DNA of 63,151 nucleotides from JAULZV01 sp964401885. Its GTDB lineage: Bacteria; Patescibacteriota; Minisyncoccia; Phycocordibacterales; JAACPR01. The notes below the pieces were generated by a model. That model saw only the letters and a list, made by a program, of their open reading frames with translations, was not told the origin of the DNA and made no database searches. The stretch spans positions 1-63,151 of the forward strand of contig CAYOAC010000001.1 of NCBI GenBank assembly GCA_964401885.1. Direction: 5' to 3'. Position numbers and translations under genes: made by a program. Positions 1 to 9,543 of this stretch are shown here, in pieces. Position 1 is the first letter of the stretch. Every line of letters starts with the position of its first letter.

Positions 1-1
1 T

Positions 2-2164
2 GACTTCGATGGAGACCAAATGGCTGTTCACGTTCCACCTTCTGAAGCTGCACAATATGAAGCTAGAGAAGTTATGGCTGCACACTTAAACATTCTAAAA
101 CCAGGTAGTGGAGATCCTGTTGTTTCTGCAAAACTTCTAGATATTATTCTTGGATGTTTTTGGGTTACAAAGATACAAGAAGGAGCAAAAGGAGAAGGAA
201 AAATATTTGCTGGAACAAATAGTGCGATTACAGCTTCTGACTTTGGAGTTGTTGATGTTAGAGCAAAGATATTAGTAAGAGGAAAAGTTGGAACAAAACT
301 TTCTGAATATGAAGATAAACCAATCGAAACTACTGTTGGAAGACTTTTGTTCAACGAAGTTTTGCCGGGAGATTATCCATTTATTAATTCAGAAGTTGAT
401 AAATCAAAAATGCAAAAAATTGTTGATGATTTAATTGATAAAAAAGGAATTTCTGCAGTTACTGAAACTCTTGATAAAATTAAAAAATTCGGATTTGGAT
501 TTGCAACTATCTCTGGAGTAACATGGGGACTTGATGATATTCAAATTCCTGAAAAGAAATTTAAAGTTATAGAAGATGCTACAGAAAAAGTAAAAGAAAT
601 TATAAATCAATTTAATGAAGGTTACCTTTCAGATGATGAAAGATACCGAAAAATTATTGAAATTTGGCACGGTGCAAAAAACGATGTTGAAAAATTAATT
701 CCTGATACTTTGGATGTTAATGGTTCAGTATATGATATGTGGAAATCTGGAGCTCGAGGTTCTCTTTCACAGATTACTCAAATGGCTGGTATGAAAGGTT
801 TGATTCAGAACTCACTTGGAGAAACAATCGAGTACCCAGTACTTTCTTCATCAAAAGAAGGTTTAAGTCCTATCGAATATTTCACTACTACACACGGTTC
901 TCGAAAAGGTCTTTCTGACACAGCTTTGAACACAGCTCGAGCCGGATATCTTACTAGAAAATTATTCTCAGTAGCTCAAGATGTTGTTGTTACAGAAAAT
1001 GATTGTGGAACAGCATTACATGTGGTTATTAGTAAAGAATCTGATTCAGGAATTGATATTGCAATTTCTAAAAAAATCCGAGGACGAGTTCTTGCAAAAG
1101 ATATCGTAACTGAAGATGGAACTGTTCTATTTAAAAAGGGTCATACAATTAAAAAAGAAGAGGCTCAAAGAGTAGAAGCTTCTGGAGTAAAAGAAGTTGC
1201 GGTATTTTCACCTCTTACATGTAAAACGAAACACGGTATTTGTGCAAAATGTTATGGACTAGATCTTGGAAAAGACCACGATGTGGATCTTGGAGAAGCC
1301 GTTGGAACAGTTGCCGCTCAAGCGATTGGAGAACCAGGAACACAGCTAACTATGCGTACTTTCCACGCTGGAGGTACGGCGTCTGTTGGTGGAGATATTA
1401 CACAAGGTCTTCCTCGAGTAGAAGAAATTTTTGAAAGAAGAAAACCATCAAGTCCTGCAGCAATTGCTAAAGGTGAAGGATTTGTTATGGAAATCAAAGA
1501 AGTTGGAAAAGATAGAACAATCGTAGTTTCTGGTGGAGCTGGAAGTAAGACAAAGAAACAAATGGAATATTCATTCCCACTTACTCGAACTCCACTTGTA
1601 AAAGTTGGACAAGAAGTAAAGAAGGGTCAACTTCTTACAGATGGTTCTGCTGATCTTTCTGAACTGTTTAAATATGCAGGAAAAGAAAAATCTCAAGATT
1701 ATATGATTGGTCAAATTAATAAAATTTACGAACTACAAGGAGAACCTATTTCCCGAAAACATATTGAAGTTATTGTAAGACAAATGTTCTCACGAGTGAG
1801 AATTACTGAAACAGGAGATACAAATCTTGCTATCGGAGATATTGTTGAACTAGATATCTTTGATGCAACAAATGAAGCTCTTTCTGAATCACAAGAAAAA
1901 GCAAAAGCTGATGCACTTATCTTAGGTATTGCAGAAGTTGCCCTTACAAAATCAAGCTTCTTATCTGCTGCATCTTTCCAACACACAAACAGAGTTCTTA
2001 TCAATAATTCAATCAAGGGTTCAGTCGATACACTTTCTGGTTTGAAAGAAAACGTTATTATTGGACGACTTATTCCGGCAGGAACAGGATTTAGAGGAAG
2101 TAAGAAATATGAAGCTGTTCAAAAAATTGAAGACAGAATAAAATCAGAAATTGAGGTAGAATAA
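2..2164 (+). CDS. rpoC: RNA polymerase beta' subunit, 3' part (5' end outside window)
   Basis: The reading frame enters from the left edge; its first codons spell DFDGDQM, the end of the catalytic NADFDGDQM loop whose aspartates hold the active-site magnesium. About 720 residues follow, including the bridge-helix/trigger-loop region (SLSQITQMAGMKGLI, later GTQLTMRTFHAGG) and the zinc site formed by a lone Cys in NDCGTALH plus CKTKHGICAKC. The remainder is shorter than in E. coli, as expected when the large lineage-specific trigger-loop insertion is missing. The first in-frame ATG at 20 lies inside the active-site loop and is not a start. dnaG follows 15 nt after the stop. Confidence 0.98.
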   Translation, partial: DFDGDQMAVHVPPSEAAQYEAREVMAAHLNILKPGSGDPVVSAKLLDIILGCFWVTKIQEGAKGEGKIFAGTNSAITASDFGVVDVRAKILVRGKVGTKLSEYEDKPIETTVGRLLFNEVLPGDYPFINSEVDKSKMQKIVDDLIDKKGISAVTETLDKIKKFGFGFATISGVTWGLDDIQIPEKKFKVIEDATEKVKEIINQFNEGYLSDDERYRKIIEIWHGAKNDVEKLIPDTLDVNGSVYDMWKSGARGSLSQITQMAGMKGLIQNSLGETIEYPVLSSSKEGLSPIEYFTTTHGSRKGLSDTALNTARAGYLTRKLFSVAQDVVVTENDCGTALHVVISKESDSGIDIAISKKIRGRVLAKDIVTEDGTVLFKKGHTIKKEEAQRVEASGVKEVAVFSPLTCKTKHGICAKCYGLDLGKDHDVDLGEAVGTVAAQAIGEPGTQLTMRTFHAGGTASVGGDITQGLPRVEEIFERRKPSSPAAIAKGEGFVMEIKEVGKDRTIVVSGGAGSKTKKQMEYSFPLTRTPLVKVGQEVKKGQLLTDGSADLSELFKYAGKEKSQDYMIGQINKIYELQGEPISRKHIEVIVRQMFSRVRITETGDTNLAIGDIVELDIFDATNEALSESQEKAKADALILGIAEVALTKSSFLSAASFQHTNRVLINNSIKGSVDTLSGLKENVIIGRLIPAGTGFRGSKKYEAVQKIEDRIKSEIEVE

Positions 2165-2179
2165 TCTACTTTAACGAAG

Positions 2180-3859
2180 ATGCAAAATAATAATCAATCT
2201 ATACAAGAAATAAAGGAACGACTTCCCGTTGAGGAAGTTGTTTCCCGTTATGTGAAGTTAGAAAAATCAGGTATCAACTTGAAGGGACTTTGTCCTTTTC
2301 ATGGTGAAAAAACACCTTCATTTTTTGTGGCTCCGCATAGGGGATCTTTTATGTGTTTTGGTTGTGGCAAAAAAGGAGATATTTTTACTTTTGTTCAAGA
2401 AGTAGAAGGTATTGAGTTTTTTGATGCTTTAAAACAATTGGCTGAACAAGCCGGTGTCCAATTGGATTTAAAACAACAAGAATCAAAAGAAAAAAAAGAT
2501 GCTTATGCTATTTTGGAAAAAGCATGTATTCTTTTTCAAAATCAATTACAAAAAAATATTTCCGCTCAAGAATATTTGGCGAATCGGGGGTTAAGCTCAC
2601 AAACAATTTCTCAGTTTAGAATTGGTTTTATTCCTGATGAGTGGAATATTCTTTACACTGAATTAAAGAAATCTTTTGAAGAAAAAGAAATTCTTGAAAG
2701 TGGTCTTGTTATCAGAAATGAAAATGGAAGAATATACGATAGGTTCAGAGGACGTATAATGTTTCCAATTTTTGATTCTAATGGAAAAGTAATTGCATTT
2801 ACCGGAAGAGTATTAATTCCCGAACAAAAAGAAACTCCTAAATATGTTAACAGTCCAGAAACGGCTTTGTTTAGTAAATCACATGTTTTATATGGTCTTA
2901 ATTTTGCAAAACAAGCAATAAGGAAACATAATTTTGTAATCCTTGTTGAGGGACAAATGGACGTTATAATGTCTCATCAAATGGGTTATTCTAATACTGT
3001 TGCTTCATCTGGTACAGCTTTTACACAAGATCAGCTTGGAATGATTGCAAAATTAACCCCCAATTTACTCTTGGCTTTTGATAGTGATAGTGCAGGTCTT
3101 GCTACAACTGCAAAAGTTTGGGAGATGGCCATTCAGCAGGGTTTGGATGTAAAAATAGCATATTATGAAGATGCCAAAGATCCTGCTGATACAATAAAAG
3201 AAAATCCAGAGATATGGAAAGAAATAATTAAAAAATCAATTCATATTATCGAGTTTGTCACCAAATTGATCAGTAAAATTCCTGATGAAAGAAAAAGAAT
3301 AAAAGCTTATCAAGAAAAAGTTCTTCCATTATTAAGAAGAATTCAAACTTATAGTGAAAAGAATTTCTTTATAGATAAAATAGCACAAATGCTTTCCATG
3401 AATTCTGGAATTATTTGGAGTGATTTATCTATTGATTCTAATCAGGATATGACTAAAGTTAGACAGTATGAAGATGTTGAAAAAAAAGATTACGAATCAA
3501 TTATCAATTCTTATATATTATTTTTTGAAAAAAATAATCCAGATTTAAGAAAAAATATTAATGAATTTATGAATAACTATCAAATATTAAATATCAATAA
3601 AGATGTTATTGATGATAAAAAAATGTTTGAGATTGAAAATGTTTTTGAAACTAATCCAGAAGATGTAAAGAAAAATTTTAAAGAATCTTTTTCTCAATAT
3701 ATGTTAGTTCAATTAAGAATTAAAAATAAAGAATTAAGAAATTCATTAAATAATAAGACTGAAGAAGAAAATGAAATTTTACAAAAAATAGCAGAGCACA
3801 AAAAACTTATACACAGTATTGGTGTAAACGATTGTCATTTTATTAATAATATGGTATAA
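2180..3859 (+). CDS. dnaG: DNA primase
   Basis: Synthesises RNA primers for replication. 559 aa. An N-terminal CHC2 zinc finger is visible (CPFHGEKTPSFF then CFGCGKKGD, near residues 38-62), then the primase core with the TOPRIM motif VEGQMDVI and the downstream metal-binding FDSDSAG. The C-terminal part, after about residue 420, is Lys/Asn-rich and poorly conserved, as expected for the helicase-interaction domain. It sits between rpoC and rpoD, preserving the dnaG-rpoD pair of the classical macromolecular synthesis operon but without rpsU. The start is the first ATG, 15 nt after the rpoC stop; no Shine-Dalgarno sequence is visible. Confidence 0.97.
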   Translation: MQNNNQSIQEIKERLPVEEVVSRYVKLEKSGINLKGLCPFHGEKTPSFFVAPHRGSFMCFGCGKKGDIFTFVQEVEGIEFFDALKQLAEQAGVQLDLKQQESKEKKDAYAILEKACILFQNQLQKNISAQEYLANRGLSSQTISQFRIGFIPDEWNILYTELKKSFEEKEILESGLVIRNENGRIYDRFRGRIMFPIFDSNGKVIAFTGRVLIPEQKETPKYVNSPETALFSKSHVLYGLNFAKQAIRKHNFVILVEGQMDVIMSHQMGYSNTVASSGTAFTQDQLGMIAKLTPNLLLAFDSDSAGLATTAKVWEMAIQQGLDVKIAYYEDAKDPADTIKENPEIWKEIIKKSIHIIEFVTKLISKIPDERKRIKAYQEKVLPLLRRIQTYSEKNFFIDKIAQMLSMNSGIIWSDLSIDSNQDMTKVRQYEDVEKKDYESIINSYILFFEKNNPDLRKNINEFMNNYQILNINKDVIDDKKMFEIENVFETNPEDVKKNFKESFSQYMLVQLRIKNKELRNSLNNKTEEENEILQKIAEHKKLIHSIGVNDCHFINNMV

Positions 3860-3874
3860 CCAAACAACTCAGAT

Positions 3875-5146
3875 ATGGCAAAAGGTAATTTGAAAAAAAC
3901 AAAAACAAACACAAAAAAAACAGTCAAAAAAACTGTTCCAACAAAAAAACAAAAAGTAGTTACAAAAATAAATAAAACTACAAATAAAAAGCCAGTTTCT
4001 ATTATCAAAAATAAAAAGACGGAGAAGGATAAAATTAAAAAGGAGATAATTAAAAAAGTAGTTACTCCTGCTCAAAAAAAATCTCAAGAACAAAATCTTA
4101 AATCAGATAAGTTGCTTAAAAGGGGAAAAGAAAGAGGGTACGTAACTTATGACGAAATCTTAAAGGATTTTCCTAATATTGAAACAGACCTTGTTTTTCT
4201 AGATGAATTATATGAAAAATTTACTGATGCAGGAATAGACGTTCTTGAAAATAGTGGTTTATTAAATATAAATGTCTCTTTAGAAGAAAACAAATATTCA
4301 TACAAATCTTCTGGACAATATGATTCAATTCAAATTTATTTGAAGGAGATTGGGCAGTATGCTTTGATTAAGGCATCAGAAGAAAAAGATTTGGCTAAAA
4401 GAATTGAAGTCGGTGATCAAGAAGCCAAGATGCTTCTTGCTCGTGCCAACTTAAGACTTGTAGTTTCAATTGCAAAAAAATATGTAGGACGAAGTCCTGA
4501 TTTGACTCTTCTAGACTTGATTCAAGAAGGTAATCTCGGTTTGTTCAAAGCCGTAGATAAATTCGATTGGACAAAAGGTTATAAGTTTTCAACATATGCA
4601 ACATGGTGGATTAGACAGGCGATCACAAGAGCTTTGGCTGATCAATCAAGAACTGTTCGAATTCCAGTTCATATGCATGAGACAATTGCAAAGTATAAAC
4701 AAGTATATAGAAGATTATCACTTGATCTTGGACGAGATCCTATGCCTGAAGAAATTGCAACAGAGATGGGTCTTGAAATTGAAAAAATTTATACAATTGA
4801 AAAAATTGATCAAGCTACAGTTTCTTTAGAAAGTCCTGTTGGTGATGATGGAGATGAAAAGTCTACACTTGGAGATTTTATTGCTGACGATAAAATTCTT
4901 TCACCAGATCAAGAAGCTTCACGAAGAATTCTTAAAGATCAAGTTAATGAAATTCTTGAAGAGCTTACAGATAAAGAAAGAAAAATTCTTGAATTACGAC
5001 ATGGTCTTGTTGATGGAATTCAACACACACTTGAAGAGGTGGGAAAAATGTTTGGGGTTACTCGAGAACGTATTAGACAAATTGAAGCTAAGGCTCATGA
5101 AAAAATAAGACAACATGAGAAAGCTAATCGGTTAGAGAATTATTAA
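3875..5146 (+). CDS. rpoD: Primary sigma factor (sigma-70 family)
   Basis: Housekeeping sigma factor, 423 aa. The first 90 residues are a Lys/Thr-rich extension (KKTKTNTKKTVKKT and similar), probably disordered. Region 1.2 begins near YDSIQIYLKEIGQ. Region 2, containing DLIQEGNLGLFKAVDKFD and YKFSTYATWWIRQAI, recognises the -10 box. Region 4, with TLEEVGKMFGVTRERIRQIE, recognises the -35 box. This agrees with the many TTGACA/TATAAT-like promoters in the window. It lies 15 nt after dnaG and is the last gene of the unit, followed by a strong terminator. Confidence 0.97.
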   Translation: MAKGNLKKTKTNTKKTVKKTVPTKKQKVVTKINKTTNKKPVSIIKNKKTEKDKIKKEIIKKVVTPAQKKSQEQNLKSDKLLKRGKERGYVTYDEILKDFPNIETDLVFLDELYEKFTDAGIDVLENSGLLNINVSLEENKYSYKSSGQYDSIQIYLKEIGQYALIKASEEKDLAKRIEVGDQEAKMLLARANLRLVVSIAKKYVGRSPDLTLLDLIQEGNLGLFKAVDKFDWTKGYKFSTYATWWIRQAITRALADQSRTVRIPVHMHETIAKYKQVYRRLSLDLGRDPMPEEIATEMGLEIEKIYTIEKIDQATVSLESPVGDDGDEKSTLGDFIADDKILSPDQEASRRILKDQVNEILEELTDKERKILELRHGLVDGIQHTLEEVGKMFGVTRERIRQIEAKAHEKIRQHEKANRLENY

Positions 5147-5171
5147 TATCTAATAACCTTATAAATATTTA

Positions 5172-5208
5172 ACAACAAAACACCCGAAAAAATCGGGTGT
5201 TTTGTTGT
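5172..5208 (+). terminator. Intrinsic terminator of the rpoC-dnaG-rpoD unit
   Basis: A 16-bp perfect inverted repeat containing ACACCCGA/TCGGGTGT, extended by AACAAAA/TTTTGTT, around a 5-nt A-rich loop. Confidence 0.9.
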
Positions 5209-5217
5209 AATTTAAAT

Positions 5218-5245
5218 TTGACAAATAAATAATAACGTTTAGTAT
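5218..5245 (+). promoter_or_regulatory. Promoter that fixes the start of the next gene
   Basis: Consensus -35 TTGACA (5218-5223), 16-nt spacer, -10 TAGTAT (5240-5245). Transcription should begin near 5252, so the upstream TTG at 5250 cannot be a useful start codon and the ATG at 5304 is preferred. Confidence 0.75.
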
Positions 5246-5303
5246 TATTTTGAACCTGAAAACGTCAGTTGAAATACTGACATCACAAAAAAATAACAAA
5301 TAT

Positions 5304-6362
5304 ATGGACGAGAGCGCTGTTGTAAGGCTTTTAGGGATTGATTATTCTTACCTTACTATTTTACAGGAACCTGAACGAAGAATTTGTACGGTTTCTGATG
5401 CTCAGGATTGGCTTCGTTGCACTCCTGAACATAGTAAAGAGAGAAAAGAAGCATTAAGAGTGTGGGGAAGGCTTTCTCTGAAATGTGTTAAAAAGGCACA
5501 AACACGAGAAGAATTGAGATACCATTATTATAATGCTCCTGAAAATTCGAGAGCAAAAAGACTTGCTGAAGAATTACTGGATAAGTACTCTTTTTTCGAA
5601 ATTAAAGGTGCAAATACTCTAGATAAGGCAAGAACCGCATACGATAATGCCGTCGTTGGAAGTGTTTCCGAAAGGAAAGCTTTCAAACTTTGGGATGAAT
5701 TTGCTCTCTTAGAAGTAGAAAGAGCAAAAAGCTTCAGGTATCTCATCTCGGTTTTTCTAAGGTCTCCTGCTAACGGTAAGGCTGAACTCTTGTGTATGCA
5801 AAAGATTCTTGCGTACAAATGGAAATTTGATAATTTTGCGCAGGTATCTAGAATAATTTCAACCGCAAGTTCTAAAAGGGTTGTAAAAATCTTTTTTGAT
5901 GCATGGGACAAATTTTCTCGGGCAGAAATCGAATCAGCAAGTACCCCAGAAAAACTCAAACTCGCATTTATTCATGTTCGAAAGGGTAGCCCTCTTAAAA
6001 AAAGGGCTTTGAAAAAATGGATTGCTTGCTGTACAAAAATTCATCAATTGCAAGAAGTGTACGATGTTCATAAAGCTGACGGTGAGTTTATGTCCTTGGT
6101 TTATGAAAGACGTCATCAGCTTTCAATTATCGAGATTAGAGCCGCTACTACTCTGGAGGAATATCGTGATGCATACAAAAAAACAATGAGTAAGAGTAAA
6201 ACTCAACAATTGGTATTAGATGCATGGGATGAATGTGCTTTATCTTATTTGGATAAGGTTACTACACCTCAAGAATATAAATATTTGTTCATCAATTCTA
6301 CTTTTAGTGGTAGAGCAAGAAAAATCATCATCAAAAGACTGCTAGAGATGCCTAGTGCATAA
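5304..6362 (+). CDS. Tandem helical-repeat protein, unknown function
   Basis: About 352 aa; I do not recognise the family. Apart from a short N-terminus the protein consists of roughly eight or nine imperfect repeats of 35-40 residues. The pattern is a T-P/L-E-E-L-x-x-A-Y start (TTLEEYRDAYKK, TTPQEYKYLF, NTLDKARTAYDN, STPEKLKLAF), then a basic turn containing Ser, then A-L-x-x-W-D-E-x-A-L (FKLWDEFALLEVERA, VLDAWDECALSYLDKV). Each unit looks like a pair of helices, so an alpha-solenoid scaffold is likely. There is no signal peptide or membrane segment. It is monocistronic, with its own promoter, and stands between rpoD and the helicase gene. Confidence 0.75.
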   Translation: MDESAVVRLLGIDYSYLTILQEPERRICTVSDAQDWLRCTPEHSKERKEALRVWGRLSLKCVKKAQTREELRYHYYNAPENSRAKRLAEELLDKYSFFEIKGANTLDKARTAYDNAVVGSVSERKAFKLWDEFALLEVERAKSFRYLISVFLRSPANGKAELLCMQKILAYKWKFDNFAQVSRIISTASSKRVVKIFFDAWDKFSRAEIESASTPEKLKLAFIHVRKGSPLKKRALKKWIACCTKIHQLQEVYDVHKADGEFMSLVYERRHQLSIIEIRAATTLEEYRDAYKKTMSKSKTQQLVLDAWDECALSYLDKVTTPQEYKYLFINSTFSGRARKIIIKRLLEMPSA

Positions 6363-6499
6363 GAAGGTCTAACTCTAAACATCTGCGATAATATCAAAGG
6401 TGTTTTTTATTTACTATGTGTGTATTTTGTGATTTTTTAATATGAATAAAAGATCTTGTCTGGGTTTCTTATCACCGTGCGTGGTGAGGGATTTTTTGA

Positions 6500-6505
6500 T
6501 ACAAT
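6500..6505 (+). promoter_or_regulatory. -10 box positioned for a leaderless mRNA
   Basis: TACAAT is followed by 6 nt and then the ATG of the helicase gene, so transcription should begin at or next to the start codon. A short hairpin, TCACCGTGCGTGGTGA, lies just upstream. Confidence 0.6.
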
Positions 6506-6511
6506 GCAAAA

Positions 6512-9493
6512 ATGTTAGAAAATACTTTTAATAAAGAGTACTTACGATTAAATAACGAACAAAAACTCGCAGTAGATATCATTGATGGTCCAGTTATGGT
6601 GAATGCGGGACCAGGAACAGGTAAAACCCAAATTCTTACTCTTAGAATTGGAAATATTTTATTAAAAACAGATACTCAGCCAGAAAATATTCTCTCCCTG
6701 ACTTTTACTAATTCTGGTGTTTATGCAATGAGAGATAGATTACGATCATATATCGGAGATCCTGCTTACAGAGTTAATATTTTTACATTTCATGCATTTG
6801 CCGAACATCTTATAAAAAGTTTTCCTATTTATTTTCCTCAATTTGAATATTCAAAAGTTATAGATGATTTACAAAAAGTAAAATTTATTGAATCAATTTT
6901 GGATAAAGGTGCTTTTGAACATTTGGTTGGACAACATGATGATTATCAAAAAGTAAAAGAAATTGTTGGTGCAATTAATACCTTAAAACATGAGGGTTAT
7001 GATGTTGAGCAATTTAAAAAAGATATTCCTCGCTGGAAACAAGAATTACTTTCTGATCCAGATATTTTTTATTCAAGAAAATACAAACAATATAATGTTG
7101 GAGATACCAAACCTGCTGAAGAAGAAAAAATAAAAAGAAAAATTAATCAAGCAATTGAAATTGCTGATGTTTATGAAGAGTATCAAAATAAATTAAGAGA
7201 GAATCATTTATATGATTTTTCTGACATGATTATTACTGTTGTAAATGAATTAAAAGAAAATGAAAATCTAAAATCAGAAGTTCAAGAACAATATCAATAT
7301 ATCCTGGTTGATGAACATCAAGACACCAATATGGGTCAAAATAATTTAATTGAACTTCTTAGCGATGCCCAACACCTTGAAGGACACCCAAACATATTTA
7401 CGGTGGGGGATGACAAACAATCCATCTATAGATTCCAAGGTGCTAGCGAAGAGACTTTTGCCCATTTTAACAAGATTTATAGAGACATAGTGCATATAGA
7501 CCTAAAAGAGAATTATCGCTCAACCAAGGTCATTTTAGAGGCTTCTCACGCTGTTATTGAACACTCATTAGATCAATCTATCCTTTTGAATTCGAATAAA
7601 GACGAAAATGAAAAAATTAAAATAGGGGAATTTTCAAATTATAAATTTGAACTACTTTATCTTGCTCAAGATATAAAAAGTAAGATAGATTCAGGAATTT
7701 CACCAAAAGAAATAGCAGTTCTTTTTAGATCAAACAAACACACGGAAGATATTAAAAACGTTTTATCACAATTCAAAATTCCTTTCACTATTTTTTCTAA
7801 AACAAGTATTTTTGAAGATGTGGATATTTCAAATATTATTCTCTTGTTAAGAATTATTTTAAATCCAAATGACGAAGAATCTTTGGGAAAAGCTTTGTTT
7901 ATAAATTTCTTAAATATAAAAGGATACGATGCAATTAAAATTTTGCAAAACAGAGAACACTATAGAAGAAATTTTAAAAAAACTCTCTTTGATATTTTAA
8001 ATGACCCTAAAATATTAGAAGAAATTGGAGTTTCTAATATTGAATCAATTTCGAAATTTTCAGAATGTATTAATAGATCGATTATTGAAATAAAAAATTC
8101 TAGACTTATAGACTTTCTAAAAAGTTTCTTATCTGATATTGGGTATAACTCATATATGCTTTCTAGTAATTTGAGTAGGGACAAATTATTCAAGATAGAT
8201 AAATTGTTTGATGAAATAAAAAAACAACAATCTAAAAATATTTTTAAAGTCGAAGATTTTATTTCTTTGGTTGATTCTTATTATGCTTACCATTTAGACA
8301 TTGAAAACTCTAATCCTGAAATAGAAGATGGGGTTCAACTTATGACATCACACGGTTCAAAAGGAAAGGAATTTGATTATGTTTACATTATCAATACGAC
8401 TTCAAAAAATTGGGAAAAGAGTAGGGGATTCGGAGGTATTTCTTTGCCTGTAAAAGCATATAAGGGAGATGAACATGATGAAAGGCGATTGTTTTACGTT
8501 TCAATAACTCGAGCACGTAAGGGTCTTTGTGTAACTTACTCTAAGACTGATTGGGAGGGAAAAGATCAAGAAAAATCACGTTTTATTGGTGAGATACCAC
8601 TTGATTTATCTGAACAAATAGAAATTAAAGATTTTGAATCAAAAAATATAAATGAAATAAAATTATTTACTGAACCTTTTGAGCAAAGTCGAACAATTTA
8701 TGAAATAGATTTTATTAAACAGCTATATTTAAAAAGAGGACTGACAGTTACAGCTTTAAATAATTATGTAGAATGTCCTATAAAATATTTTTATAAAAAC
8801 TTAATTCAAATTCCTAGTGGATATTCTGCTATTTTAGAATATGGAAATATTATGCATGGTGCTTTAGAAAAATTCTTTAATGATTGTAAAAAAGAGGAAA
8901 AAATTATAAATAAAAAAATACTATTAAAATATTTTACCGAAATCATAGATAATAGTTCTTTTTCTAAAAAAGATCTAGAAAAATACAAGAATAGAGGTTT
9001 AAAATCTTTAGATTCTTGGTTTGAAGAAAGAAAAAAAATAATTTCTTGGAATATTAGTATTGAATCAAAAATTAAGAAGGACTTTCTTCTGGAAGATGGA
9101 AATCTTTTAAATCTAAACGGTAAATTGGATAAAATAGAATACAAAGATTCAATATTGGGTGGAGCTATAAAAGTAATAGATTATAAGACTGGTAAACCTT
9201 TTTCTAAAAAACAAAAAGATCAAAAAGAAGATTTAAAAAGACAACTTATGTTTTATTATCTTTTACTTGAAACTTATAAAGATGGAATTTATTTTATCGA
9301 AGAAGCAGTATTAGATTTTTTGGAGGAAGATGAAAAGGGTAATCACGAAAGATATTCTTTGTCTGTCTCGCAGTCTGATAAAGAGGAATTAAAAATACTC
9401 ATTAAAAATGTTTCGGAAGAAATAATTTCAGGTTATTTTTTGAATAAAGGTTGCAAAAAAAGAGATTGTGAATGGTGTAAATTTCATGGATAA
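6512..9493 (+). CDS. UvrD/PcrA-type superfamily 1 helicase with C-terminal Fe-S PD-(D/E)XK nuclease domain
   Basis: 993 aa. Helicase motifs appear in order: Walker A NAGPGTGKT (about residue 31), Walker B-like LVDEHQDTN (about 265), GDDKQSIYRFQGA, and motif VI LFYVSITRARKG (about 660). The last 250 residues form an AddB/RecB-type nuclease: HGALEKFF, the catalytic core VIDYKTGK (about 889), and QLMFYYLL. A cysteine in VECPIKYFYKN (about 754) together with CKKRDCEWC at the C-terminus would give the four ligands of an AddB-like 4Fe-4S cluster. It probably acts in double-strand-break processing or DNA repair as a single-chain helicase-nuclease. It is monocistronic and faces a convergent gene across a shared terminator. 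Confidence 0.9.
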   Translation: MLENTFNKEYLRLNNEQKLAVDIIDGPVMVNAGPGTGKTQILTLRIGNILLKTDTQPENILSLTFTNSGVYAMRDRLRSYIGDPAYRVNIFTFHAFAEHLIKSFPIYFPQFEYSKVIDDLQKVKFIESILDKGAFEHLVGQHDDYQKVKEIVGAINTLKHEGYDVEQFKKDIPRWKQELLSDPDIFYSRKYKQYNVGDTKPAEEEKIKRKINQAIEIADVYEEYQNKLRENHLYDFSDMIITVVNELKENENLKSEVQEQYQYILVDEHQDTNMGQNNLIELLSDAQHLEGHPNIFTVGDDKQSIYRFQGASEETFAHFNKIYRDIVHIDLKENYRSTKVILEASHAVIEHSLDQSILLNSNKDENEKIKIGEFSNYKFELLYLAQDIKSKIDSGISPKEIAVLFRSNKHTEDIKNVLSQFKIPFTIFSKTSIFEDVDISNIILLLRIILNPNDEESLGKALFINFLNIKGYDAIKILQNREHYRRNFKKTLFDILNDPKILEEIGVSNIESISKFSECINRSIIEIKNSRLIDFLKSFLSDIGYNSYMLSSNLSRDKLFKIDKLFDEIKKQQSKNIFKVEDFISLVDSYYAYHLDIENSNPEIEDGVQLMTSHGSKGKEFDYVYIINTTSKNWEKSRGFGGISLPVKAYKGDEHDERRLFYVSITRARKGLCVTYSKTDWEGKDQEKSRFIGEIPLDLSEQIEIKDFESKNINEIKLFTEPFEQSRTIYEIDFIKQLYLKRGLTVTALNNYVECPIKYFYKNLIQIPSGYSAILEYGNIMHGALEKFFNDCKKEEKIINKKILLKYFTEIIDNSSFSKKDLEKYKNRGLKSLDSWFEERKKIISWNISIESKIKKDFLLEDGNLLNLNGKLDKIEYKDSILGGAIKVIDYKTGKPFSKKQKDQKEDLKRQLMFYYLLLETYKDGIYFIEEAVLDFLEEDEKGNHERYSLSVSQSDKEELKILIKNVSEEIISGYFLNKGCKKRDCEWCKFHG

Positions 9494-9525
9494 TTAAAAA
9501 ACCTCGCAAATGCGAGGTTTTTTAA
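9494..9525. terminator. Bidirectional terminator
   Basis: 14-bp stem with A/T flanks (TTAAAAAACCTCGC/GCGAGGTTTTTTAA, loop AAAT) between two convergent genes, so it can serve both strands. Confidence 0.9.
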
Positions 9526-9543
9526 TGTTTTAAATTAGAGATT

